This document shows positions 1 to 5,851 of a stretch of 5,851 bases of DNA, in pieces. Position numbers and translations under genes: made by a program. Where the stretch lies: the NCBI GenBank assembly GCA_946408305.1, contig CAMJRQ010000081.1:1-5851 (forward strand), in the 5' to 3' direction. The notes beneath the pieces are model-generated. The model saw only the letters and a program-made list of their open reading frames with translations, searched no databases and was not told the origin of the DNA. This DNA comes from an uncultured Prevotellaceae bacterium. Its GTDB lineage: Bacteria > Bacteroidota > Bacteroidia > Bacteroidales > Bacteroidaceae. The first letter of the stretch is position 1. Every line of letters begins with the position of its first letter.

Positions 1-13
1 GAGCGACGGCAAA

Positions 14-79
14 CGCAACGTGTTCCTCGGGCCTCCGCAACGTGTTCCTCGGGCCTCCGCAACGTGTTCCTCGGGCCCA
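14..79. repeat. 22-bp tandem repeat, about three copies
   Basis: Copies start at 14, 36 and 58. The unit begins CGCAACGTGTTCCT and continues CGGGCCTC. The first two copies are identical over all 22 bases. The third matches for 20 bases and then departs (CA instead of TC) as it runs into the loop of a hairpin. The unit is the 5' arm plus loop of that hairpin, so the array looks like local duplication of half a terminator rather than a protein-coding or CRISPR repeat. There are no spacers between copies, and 22 bp is not a multiple of three. Confidence 0.9.
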
Positions 80-98
80 AGGAACACATTGCGTTTTT
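58..98 (+). terminator. Hairpin with T-tract, probable terminator
   Basis: Positions 58-93 form an almost perfect palindrome centred on GGGCCC (73-78). The arm at 58-71 pairs with 80-93, with mismatches only at 63/88 and 72/79. A run of five T (94-98) follows the right arm on the plus strand, as in a rho-independent terminator. The likely client is a plus-strand gene lying left of the window. The two extra upstream copies of the left arm could pair with the same right arm. The first copy is preceded by AAA, which would extend the stem into the T-tract. Confidence 0.7.
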
Positions 99-202
99 AA
101 CCCGAATTGGTCATTGGAAAAATCAAATTACAAAAAGCTTGTAGCCAATCAGTTACGAAGTCGACCACGAAAATAGCCGTTCTAATGACCGATGGGCGAA
201 CT

Positions 203-249
203 AAAAACCGCGGGCCGCGCTATCCAAAAGAAGCGCGGCCCGCATTTTC
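203..249 (-). terminator. Terminator downstream of the GH106 gene
   Basis: A perfect 11-bp GC-rich stem joins 210-220 (GCGGGCCGCGC) with 233-243, around a 12-base loop whose end bases can also pair (221/232). Read on the minus strand, the stem is followed by GG and five T (203-207 on the plus strand). That fits a strong intrinsic terminator just past the GH106 stop codon. The other side carries ATTTTCT, so it may also act weakly in the plus direction. Confidence 0.85.
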
Positions 250-265
250 TATTCTATCCTGCCTT

Positions 266-3200
266 CTATTCGGCCTTCTGCTCAACGAGTTGCACGGGAC
301 CGAGGAGACCACTTGGACGCAAGGATGACTTTCCCGAGGGGCCGCTCGTCACCCAGGTGCGGCGCTGTTCGGCCGGGAGTGCGGCGTCGAACACGAGGCG
401 ATTGTGCCAAGTGTTGGTAACTAGAAGTCGAAGCCGGTTGTTTCCACGACGCAGATAGCGGGTGACATCGGTTTCGTAGGGTGGTGCCCAAAGGGTGTCA
501 CAAACGTGCCCATTTACTTCGACGAGAGCTATTTCTTCAACCTTTCCGAGGCGGAGCATATAGCGACGGCCCTTGACGCGGTTGGGAATGTTGAGCGTGG
601 TCTCGTAAGTAGCGGTGCCACTGAAGGCTCTACCTTCATCGGAGAGCGGCAGTTGGTGCCAGGACTTGAGTTCGTTGAGCTGGAGAGGTTCCGTAATGCC
701 CCATCCTGAGGGGAAGGTGAGTAGCCACGGGATACGAGGCTGCAGGGTTTGAGCATCGGTCCAGCGAGGCGTGACCTGAGGCTGGCCGTCGTGAAGAAAG
801 ACCACGAAAAGGCTCTGCCCCTGCAAGAGACGAAGATGGAGGCGGCTGTAAGCGGCGTCAGGCTGAGCGGCAACGGGTGTTACGCTGCCGTCGACGGGAT
901 TCCAGAGCTGAGCCTGCCCGCTCTGCAGGAATTCCACATCGCCTTCGAAATCCTGGTTGGGCTGAGGACAAACAAAATACCAGTCGGCTCCGGGGATGCG
1001 ACGGTGCGTCCAGCGCAAACCGTCGGCCTTGACATCGGGCTGGATGCCTGCCTCGCGGAGAGCCTGTTCAAGCGACTCGGTGAGGAAAACGTTGCGCCCT
1101 AGGTTCTGTTGGCTCCAGATTTGGCTGGCCGCATATTGGCTGCGCCATTGCGGCGAACCGTCGGGATTGAGGGTGGCGATGGAGTAAGGCGGAACGGCTG
1201 CGAGACGCCCGCCTTTGGCCACGAGCTGGGCCAGCCGCTCGAGTGTCTGAGGCAGGAGGCGCCGATGCTCGACCGGAATCCAGAGCAGCTCGTAGCTGAT
1301 TCCCTCGGGGGTGGTCCAGAGACCGTCGCGGACGTCGAGACGATGGAGCAACGCGTCGGTATTGAGATAGTCGAAGCTGTAGCCGGCGGGGAAAGGAGCA
1401 TACTGGTCAGGCTTTTGCTGAATCTCGTCGCCCAGATACCAGAGCACGTGGCTCGCGGGGCGCCCGCGCTCAAGGAGGAAGGCACAGCGCGCCATGCAGG
1501 CCGTGAAGCGTGGCATGGCCCACCACCAGGTCTGGCGCCGCAGGAATGGAGTGCCAATGGCGCCGCCGAAACTGCTGCCGGGTTGGAAGCGGTCGGCATC
1601 GGGATTGTGCGTGTAGGTGTGGAAAACAAGGTGGGAGACGCCTTCCACCATATTCTGGTTAGCCACCTCGCGCAGCATGGAGAGATGCTCGTCCCAGTTG
1701 AGGTCGAAGCTGGTGAATGCTTCGGCCGTAACGCGCGGCTTGCCGTAGAGGCGTGCTGCCGAGGCGGTGGGGCGGATGGGCTTGTAGTTGTGGTTGGCCA
1801 GGACATGCGAGAAGGGCTGCCAGAACTCGGTCATGGGCACATCGGCATGACGATAGTACTCGATGGGGCAGGCCGGGAAGATGTCGCCAGCCGCGGTTTC
1901 GAAGGAAACGGAGAGTCCTCGCTCGTGAGCCAGTCGGGCCATGTGGCCGTAGAAGTTGTTCACGAAGAGGTCGTTGATGGTGCGGCGCCAGTCGCTGAGG
2001 AAGCGACTCGTCTGCTCGCGGTCGTCTACTACGAAGCCGAAGAGGGCGGGCATCCATGGACGTAGTTCGTAGTGGCAGCGCTCGAGGAATTCGCGCTCCA
2101 TGAAGCGAGTCCACGTCTGCGTGTTGCACTCCCACGAGTCCATGAGCATGTTGTCTACGAGTCCGCGCAAAGGGCCGTCGACGAGCCGTCCGATGTAGGA
2201 ATGAAACTGGAAGGAGACATAGGCCGTATCGAGCTTGTTGACCTCCCAACCTGTAGCTTCGGCCGGAGCGGGCCCGTTACGGCGGCCAGTGTTGATGTGG
2301 CCAATACGCAGGATGGTCCAGCGGGCCGCTGTGGCAGGTGGAGTCCAGCGCAGTCGACCCTGAGCATCAAGCGAGGAAGAGATGTCAATCAGCTGGTCGC
2401 GCCGTACGAAAGTGGGGATGGCAGAGGCGGGATCTTCGGCAAGAGGATTGACGGATGGCAGGAGCGTGCGCAGCGTCCATGCAGCTTCGGCTTCCCAGTT
2501 GTTAGCGCGCGCCGCGGTGAAGAACTGCAGGCGCGAGAGGCGCATGGGGTGACGGTTGACAATCTGAAGTTCATACTGGCCGCCCGGCGCATGGGGAGGC
2601 AGTGCGAAGGTCATGCCGTAGCGCGTGTCCATCCAGTTGGCATGGGGGAAGTCGGTCTCAAGCAACGGCTTGGAAGAGCGCGACGAGTCGGCGGCGAAGA
2701 GACGCATGTGGATGTCGGGCTGAACACCGAACGCGTGGTTGAAGTAGTCGATGGGGTCAAAGACGACCGAGCGCGCTGCGCCGCCTTCGAGCGAGATGGT
2801 CACGCGGTGAGGATGCTCACCGTCGGTAGGTGGCAGGGTGAACGCTTTGCGCTGGCGCAGCATCTCATCCCACTGCTGCTGATTCCCGTCTCCGAGAGCC
2901 TTTACATCGCGGATAGGCATTGGTTGGGCCGAGTCGCCATCGGGCGTGGGGAAAGCCAGAACAACGATGTCTCGCCAGTCCTCCCAATCGCGGGTGGCGG
3001 TTGTAGGCAGTAGCGAATCGATGGGCTCGGAAGCCGCCGCATCGATGCGGGTGTAGGCCAGATGGCGCATAGCCTGCTCAGGCTTTATCCAGGGTCCGCC
3101 ACTGGTGGCCCATCCGGGACAGGTCTGCAGGCTGAAGCGCAGGCCCAGACGGTGGGCCTCGCTGGCTGTGTGTGCCACCAACGTTTCCCATTTGGGCGAG

Positions 3201-3538
3201 AGACACTCGATATGTTCCTCGGTTCCGGGCCAGTCTTTACTGTCGCCGATGCTGCCGTGGAAGAGCTGCACTCCCGTGATGCCGGCTTGCGCGATGGCCT
3301 CCAGGTCGCGGGTGATTCCGGCGCGGCTCACGTTGCCGTTTATGAAGTGGAACCACGTCTCGGGATAGAAGATGCGGGGCGGGCGCTGGAAAGCGACAGC
3401 GTCGCGCGAGTCGAACGGACGGAGCAACAGGGCCGTGTCGGGCACGGCCTGGGCACGGAACGCGGATGGCTTTGCCACAAGTACTTGCGCCGCAACGAGT
3501 GTGAGCATCGTCGCAGCTATCGGTCTGAGAATTTTCAT
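266..3538 (-). CDS. Secreted GH106 alpha-L-rhamnosidase-like glycoside hydrolase
   Basis: This 1090-residue protein resembles family GH106, exo-acting inverting alpha-L-rhamnosidases that trim rhamnose from pectins such as rhamnogalacturonan. Residues 1 to about 25 look like a signal peptide (K2, R5, then a hydrophobic stretch). No lipobox cysteine is visible, so a periplasmic location is likely. The family hallmark INGNVSRAGITRDLEA lies at 66-81, and QTCPGW follows at 138-143. Candidate catalytic acids are E470 (in DSWE) and E571 (in MTEFW). Their spacing of 101 resembles the pair I recall from Bacteroides BT0986 (about 461 and 561). E547 and E606 are other conserved-looking acids. A C-terminal jelly-roll domain (about 958-1050) carries the EVNG, LWAPPYETD and TNTWHNRL signatures common in this family. 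Length is normal and the frame is intact. The ATG at 3538 directly precedes the signal peptide; there is no Shine-Dalgarno. The exact substrate is unknown, and no susC/susD genes are visible. Confidence 0.88.
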   Translation of the reverse strand: MKILRPIAATMLTLVAAQVLVAKPSAFRAQAVPDTALLLRPFDSRDAVAFQRPPRIFYPETWFHFINGNVSRAGITRDLEAIAQAGITGVQLFHGSIGDSKDWPGTEEHIECLSPKWETLVAHTASEAHRLGLRFSLQTCPGWATSGGPWIKPEQAMRHLAYTRIDAAASEPIDSLLPTTATRDWEDWRDIVVLAFPTPDGDSAQPMPIRDVKALGDGNQQQWDEMLRQRKAFTLPPTDGEHPHRVTISLEGGAARSVVFDPIDYFNHAFGVQPDIHMRLFAADSSRSSKPLLETDFPHANWMDTRYGMTFALPPHAPGGQYELQIVNRHPMRLSRLQFFTAARANNWEAEAAWTLRTLLPSVNPLAEDPASAIPTFVRRDQLIDISSSLDAQGRLRWTPPATAARWTILRIGHINTGRRNGPAPAEATGWEVNKLDTAYVSFQFHSYIGRLVDGPLRGLVDNMLMDSWECNTQTWTRFMEREFLERCHYELRPWMPALFGFVVDDREQTSRFLSDWRRTINDLFVNNFYGHMARLAHERGLSVSFETAAGDIFPACPIEYYRHADVPMTEFWQPFSHVLANHNYKPIRPTASAARLYGKPRVTAEAFTSFDLNWDEHLSMLREVANQNMVEGVSHLVFHTYTHNPDADRFQPGSSFGGAIGTPFLRRQTWWWAMPRFTACMARCAFLLERGRPASHVLWYLGDEIQQKPDQYAPFPAGYSFDYLNTDALLHRLDVRDGLWTTPEGISYELLWIPVEHRRLLPQTLERLAQLVAKGGRLAAVPPYSIATLNPDGSPQWRSQYAASQIWSQQNLGRNVFLTESLEQALREAGIQPDVKADGLRWTHRRIPGADWYFVCPQPNQDFEGDVEFLQSGQAQLWNPVDGSVTPVAAQPDAAYSRLHLRLLQGQSLFVVFLHDGQPQVTPRWTDAQTLQPRIPWLLTFPSGWGITEPLQLNELKSWHQLPLSDEGRAFSGTATYETTLNIPNRVKGRRYMLRLGKVEEIALVEVNGHVCDTLWAPPYETDVTRYLRRGNNRLRLLVTNTWHNRLVFDAALPAEQRRTWVTSGPSGKSSLRPSGLLGPVQLVEQKAE

Positions 3539-3612
3539 GAGCAGGGGGATGGATTAAGGATTAGTGCTTTAGCCTCTTTCTTGGGAGAAAGGTTGGAGCG
3601 AGTTTTTTCGCG

Positions 3613-3685
3613 AGCGATAGACGGGACTCGAACCCGCGACCCTCGGCTTGGGAAGCCAATGCTCTACCAACTGAGCCACTATCGC
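3613..3685 (-). tRNA. tRNA-Gly (anticodon CCC)
   Basis: The minus strand folds into a complete cloverleaf. The acceptor stem GCGATAG pairs with CTATCGC, the D-stem GCTC pairs with GAGC, and the anticodon stem TTGGC pairs with GCCGA around the loop TTCCCAA. That loop places CCC at positions 34-36, which reads GGG (glycine). The T-arm is GCGGG-TTCGAAC-CCCGT. The discriminator base is T (U73), as usual for tRNA-Gly. CCA is not encoded, so it would be added after transcription. The gene is 73 bases long and has its own promoter at 3706-3737. No T-tract terminator is visible between it and GH106, 74 bp downstream. Confidence 0.96.
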
Positions 3686-3705
3686 ATAGCCTTGTTTTCC
3701 ATGGG

Positions 3706-3737
3706 CAAAATTACGTCGAATCTGCGAGAATACCAAA
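3706..3737 (-). promoter_or_regulatory. Bacteroidetes-type promoter for tRNA-Gly
   Basis: Read on the minus strand, a -33 element TTTG (3734-3737) and a -7 element TAATTTTG (3706-3713) are separated by exactly 20 bp. Both match the Bacteroidetes housekeeping consensus TTTG / TAnnTTTG. The expected start site near 3700 leaves a leader of about 15 bases before the mature tRNA 5' end at 3685. This is sequence matching only. Confidence 0.75.
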
Positions 3738-3774
3738 AAAGAGAACATTTTTTACGTCTTTTAACCGTATTTTT

Positions 3775-3806
3775 ATTGTGCGAAAGGGAAAAAGAGACTA
3801 TCTTTG
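3775..3806 (+). promoter_or_regulatory. Bacteroidetes-type promoter for rubrerythrin
   Basis: A -33 element ATTG (3775-3778) and a perfect -7 element TATCTTTG (3799-3806) are separated by 20 bp. Transcription should start near 3811-3815 and give a leader of about 35-40 bases, AT-rich up to the ATG at 3851. It faces away from the tRNA promoter. The 37 bp between the two -33 boxes are A/T-tract rich and could act as shared upstream elements. No clear operator dyad was seen. Confidence 0.75.
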
Positions 3807-3850
3807 CGCTGAATACACAAAAGTTCTAACTTATTAATATTGTAAAGACG

Positions 3851-4402
3851 ATGAAAAAGAAATTTGTATGCAGCGTGTGCGGTTACATTTACGAAGGCGA
3901 GGAGGCACCCGCCCGTTGTCCGCAGTGTGGCGTTCCGGCCAGCAAGTTTAACGAAGTGAAGGAAGATGGTCCTCGCACCTACGTCACCGAGCACGGCATT
4001 GGCGATGCCAAGGGCTGCCCCGAGGAGATGATGAAGGAGCTGAAGTCGAACTTCGCAGGCGAATGCTCCGAGGTGGGAATGTATCTGGCCATGGCCCGGC
4101 AGGCCGACCGCGAGGGCTATCCCGAGGTGGCAGAGGCTTTCCGTCGCTACGCCTTCGAGGAGGCCGACCACGCCAGCCGCTTTGCCGAGCTCATCGGCGA
4201 AATGGTGTGGGACACGAAGACGAACCTCGAGAAGCGCGCCCAGGCTGAGTGCGGTGCCTGCGCCGGCAAGATGGACATCGCTCGCGAGGCCAAGGCTCTG
4301 GGGCTCGACGCCATCCACGACACGGTCCACGAGATGGCCAAGGACGAGGCACGCCACGGCCGCGGCTTCGAGGGACTGCTGAAGCGCTACTTCGGAGCGT
4401 AA
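3851..4402 (+). CDS. Rubrerythrin with N-terminal rubredoxin domain (reverse type)
   Basis: This 183-residue cytoplasmic non-haem iron protein should reduce hydrogen peroxide to water in anaerobes, taking electrons from NADH through rubredoxin-type carriers. Residues 1-35 form a rubredoxin-like Fe(Cys)4 site with C7-x2-C10 and C23-x2-C26. Residues from about 55 to 180 form a ferritin-like four-helix diiron domain. Likely ligands are E71 and/or E74 in helix A, E104xxH107 in helix B, E133 in helix C and E166xxH169 in helix D. Rubredoxin lies before the diiron domain, the reverse of classical rubrerythrin and as in the clostridial reverse rubrerythrins. A C134-x2-C137 pair beside E133 is an extra cysteine motif. 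The ATG at 3851 is the only sensible start, with rubredoxin beginning at once. The gene is monocistronic, with its own promoter and a hairpin after the stop. Symbols rbr or rbr3A are used for relatives. Confidence 0.93.
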   Translation: MKKKFVCSVCGYIYEGEEAPARCPQCGVPASKFNEVKEDGPRTYVTEHGIGDAKGCPEEMMKELKSNFAGECSEVGMYLAMARQADREGYPEVAEAFRRYAFEEADHASRFAELIGEMVWDTKTNLEKRAQAECGACAGKMDIAREAKALGLDAIHDTVHEMAKDEARHGRGFEGLLKRYFGA

Positions 4403-4445
4403 ATCAGGGATTAGCGGAAAGGCTTGCCAAGCAAGCTGACAACGG

Positions 4446-4501
4446 AATTAAGCGAATTTTCTTCTTTCCCGGAATCCGGGAGGATGAGAATTCGCTTAAT
4501 T
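4446..4501. terminator. Long hairpin between convergent genes, probable bidirectional terminator
   Basis: The arms 4446-4458 and 4489-4501 pair perfectly over 13 bp, with core GCGAATT / AATTCGC. The interior continues with mostly paired bases to an apical stem TCCCGG (4467-4472) / CCGGGA (4476-4481) with loop AAT. The plus-strand sequence beyond it, TTGTTTAATCATTCTT, is T-rich though not a pure T-run. The hairpin lies 44 bp past the rubrerythrin stop and 4 bp past the regulator stop, where a shared terminator is expected. Confidence 0.7.
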
Positions 4502-4504
4502 TGT

Positions 4505-5164
4505 TTAATCATTCTTGAGCGGGTTGCGGGCGGCGTTCATCCACCAGGGGGCGTTCTGGTCGGGCATCGCGGGGCGCTGGGCGGAGGCGTGCTGGGCGTT
4601 GCGCACCCGGCTGAGTGTCTCGGGCATCATTTGCAGGAAGCTGGCGATGTGGACGAGCGGTGCGCGCAGAACGATTTGGGGTTTCTCGCGCAGGAGGCGT
4701 TCGTAGCGTTCCGAGGCGTTCTCGAACCGCTGGCTGTCGGCATGCTGCTGGCTGCTGATGGCCACATGCTCGAGTATCTTGCGATAGAGCATGGCAATCT
4801 CGAGGTTGCGCTGCATGAGCAGATGGAGGTCGTCGTAGGGGATGGCGTGGAGTTCGGCGGGCTCGAGAGCTTCGACGATGAGACGGCTGGGTTCCTGCTT
4901 GAGGAAACTCTCGATGCAGAAGACGATGCGCCCTTCGAAAGAGAAGTGCTCGGTGACGTCCTTACCGTTTTTATAATAGTATTGCCGCACCATGCCTTTC
5001 TCGACGAAGTAGAGGGCGCGGCAGACGGTTCCTTCGGAGAGGATGGTGTCGCCCTTGTGGAACTTCATGGGGCGCAGGATGGTGCTCAGCGCATCGATGC
5101 CTTGGGGCGTGAGCGGGCAATAGAGGCGGGATATCTCGCCTGCGATGATTCTCTCTCGGTCCAT
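4505..5164 (-). CDS. Crp/Fnr-family transcriptional regulator
   Basis: This 219-residue protein has an N-terminal cyclic-nucleotide-binding-like beta-barrel at about residues 20-125 (FHKGDTILSEGTVCRALYFV, then GMVRQYYYKNGKDVTEHF). A dimerisation helix spans about 118-160, and a helix-turn-helix lies at about 168-188 (PLVHIASFLQMMPETLSRVR). The last part has the PETLSRVR recognition helix typical of Bacteroidetes members. The GE(L)…RS phosphate-binding signature of cAMP-binding Crp is absent; the equivalent stretch reads FCIESFLKQEPSRLIVEAL. cAMP is therefore unlikely as ligand, and any effector is unknown. Four cysteines do not form an Fnr-like N-terminal FeS cluster motif. A polar, proline-containing tail of about 30 residues (190-219) follows the HTH, where many relatives end soon after it. 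It starts 24 bp after the lepA stop on the same strand, so co-transcription is likely. Regulation of rubrerythrin is possible but unsupported. Confidence 0.88.
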   Translation of the reverse strand: MDRERIIAGEISRLYCPLTPQGIDALSTILRPMKFHKGDTILSEGTVCRALYFVEKGMVRQYYYKNGKDVTEHFSFEGRIVFCIESFLKQEPSRLIVEALEPAELHAIPYDDLHLLMQRNLEIAMLYRKILEHVAISSQQHADSQRFENASERYERLLREKPQIVLRAPLVHIASFLQMMPETLSRVRNAQHASAQRPAMPDQNAPWWMNAARNPLKND

Positions 5165-5188
5165 GGTGAGGGTGGGGATTGTGTGGGG

Positions 5189-5851
5189 TCAGTCGAGTTT
5201 GAGCACAGCGAGGAAGGCCTTCTGGGGCACCTGCACGGTACCGATTTGCTTCATGCGCTTCTTTCCGGCCTTTTGCTTTTCAAGAAGTTTGCGTTTACGG
5301 CTCACGTCACCACCGTAGCACTTGGCTGTCACGTCTTTACGCACCTGCTTCACGGTCTCACGAGCGATAATCTTTGCACCGATGGCCGCTTGAATGGCAA
5401 TGTCATACTGCTGACGAGGAATCAGTTCCTTCAATTTTTCGCACATGCGACGTCCTAATGTCACGGCATTGTCCACATGTGTCAAAGTGCTCAAGGCATC
5501 CACCGGCTGGCCGTTAAGCAGGATGTCGAGTTTGATGAGTTTGGACTCTCGATAACCATTGATGAAGTAGTCAAACGAGGCATAGCCCTTGCTGATACTC
5601 TTCAGCTTGTCATAGAAATCGATGACGATTTCTCCCAGAGGAATGTCAAACGTCAGTTCCAGTCGGTTTCCTGAGATGTATTCCTGCTTGGCGAGTTCGC
5701 CTCGTTTGGACAGGCACAGGGTAATGATTGGGCCCATGAATTCGCTCTGGGTGATAATAGAAGCACGGATGTAAGGCTCCTCAATCTTCTCGATAATGGC
5801 AATGTCGGGCAATCCGGCGGGATTGTGCACCTCGGTCATGCCACCTTTCTT
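5189..5851 (-). CDS. Elongation factor 4 (LepA), C-terminal part, cut by window edge
   Basis: The reading frame stays open to the window edge; the four codons before the internal Met at 5839 read KKGG. The visible 220 or so residues are roughly the last third of a protein that is normally about 600 residues. EF-4 is a ribosome-binding translational GTPase acting in initiation and elongation under stress; its GTPase domain lies outside the window. Visible landmarks are [10 protein letters not shown] and [11 protein letters not shown] early on, the EF-G-like domain V (GYASFDYF), and the LepA-specific C-terminal domain. That last domain holds [34 protein letters not shown] and [11 protein letters not shown], and its basic residues contact tRNA on the ribosome. 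The stop is TGA at 5189-5191. It appears less GC-biased than the regulator downstream of it. Confidence 0.97.
   Translation of the reverse strand, partial: KKGGMTEVHNPAGLPDIAIIEKIEEPYIRASIITQSEFMGPIITLCLSKRGELAKQEYISGNRLELTFDIPLGEIVIDFYDKLKSISKGYASFDYFINGYRESKLIKLDILLNGQPVDALSTLTHVDNAVTLGRRMCEKLKELIPRQQYDIAIQAAIGAKIIARETVKQVRKDVTAKCYGGDVSRKRKLLEKQKAGKKRMKQIGTVQVPQKAFLAVLKLD

Noticed and set aside
14..79. CRISPR-like repeat array
   Set aside because: The copies abut directly with no unique spacers, and the unit is half of a hairpin.
1..144. Possible tail of a protein gene in plus frame 1, open from the edge to a TAG near 142
   Set aside because: It runs through the tandem repeat and terminator hairpin, and the peptide shows no recognisable features.
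109..190. Inverted repeat GGTCATT (109-115) / AATGACC (184-190)
   Set aside because: Seven bases separated by 68 is plausible by chance, and no promoter or gene gives it context.
3211..3222. TGTTCCTCGG inside GH106 resembling the left-edge repeat
   Set aside because: It is a short match of about 10 bases inside well-conserved coding sequence and has no hairpin partner.
3576..3591. Small hairpin CTTTCT-TGGG-AGAAAG between tRNA and GH106 as a terminator
   Set aside because: The stem is only 6 bp, AT-containing, and has no T-run after it on the minus strand.
3613..3635. tRNA-Gly 3' end as an integration site
   Set aside because: I found no second copy of the tRNA 3' end, integrase or other mobile gene in the window.
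506..3829. Series of long plus-strand open frames (506-709, 749-1102, 1109-2065, 2072-3013, 3062-3829) opposite GH106
   Set aside because: All lie in the one frame aligned codon-for-codon with GH106. They stay open because the GC-rich gene avoids TTA, CTA and TCA codons. The products show no recognisable domain, and the last one runs through the tRNA.
3773..4357. 194-codon minus-strand open frame opposite rubrerythrin
   Set aside because: It is codon-aligned antisense of an unambiguous rubrerythrin gene and reads through its promoter.
4424..5458. 344-codon plus-strand open frame opposite the regulator and lepA
   Set aside because: It is codon-aligned antisense of the regulator gene and crosses the long hairpin. 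No domain is recognisable, and both opposite genes are secure.

Overview
The window looks like ordinary chromosome from a fairly GC-rich member of the Bacteroidales, probably Prevotella or a relative. Four things point there: a family GH106 glycoside hydrolase with a signal peptide, a Bacteroidetes-type Crp/Fnr regulator, two promoters matching the TTTG / TAnnTTTG consensus of that phylum, and start codons without Shine-Dalgarno sequences. The genus is inferred from protein style, not from a search.

Layout. Positions 1-265 hold no convincing gene. At 14-98 there is a terminator-like hairpin whose 5' arm occurs three times as 22-bp tandem copies. Positions 99-202 show nothing recognisable. A second hairpin at 203-249 ends the GH106 gene, which fills 266-3538 on the minus strand. 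Upstream of it, on the same strand, lies tRNA-Gly(CCC) at 3613-3685. The 165-bp gap that follows carries two divergent promoters, one for the tRNA and one for a rubrerythrin gene at 3851-4402 on the plus strand. A nearly fully paired hairpin at 4446-4501 separates rubrerythrin from a convergent minus-strand pair: the 3' part of lepA (EF-4), which runs off the right edge, followed 24 bp later by a Crp/Fnr-family regulator gene.

How the genes work together. There is no single pathway. GH106 is a periplasmic exo-enzyme for rhamnose-containing plant polysaccharides, with no susC/susD partners visible here. Rubrerythrin scavenges peroxide in an anaerobe. lepA and the tRNA serve translation. The Crp/Fnr protein is a transcription factor probably co-transcribed with lepA; its targets cannot be read from the window. 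I found no mobile element, CRISPR array, defence system or novel multi-gene system. The most unusual item is the repeated terminator arm at the left edge.
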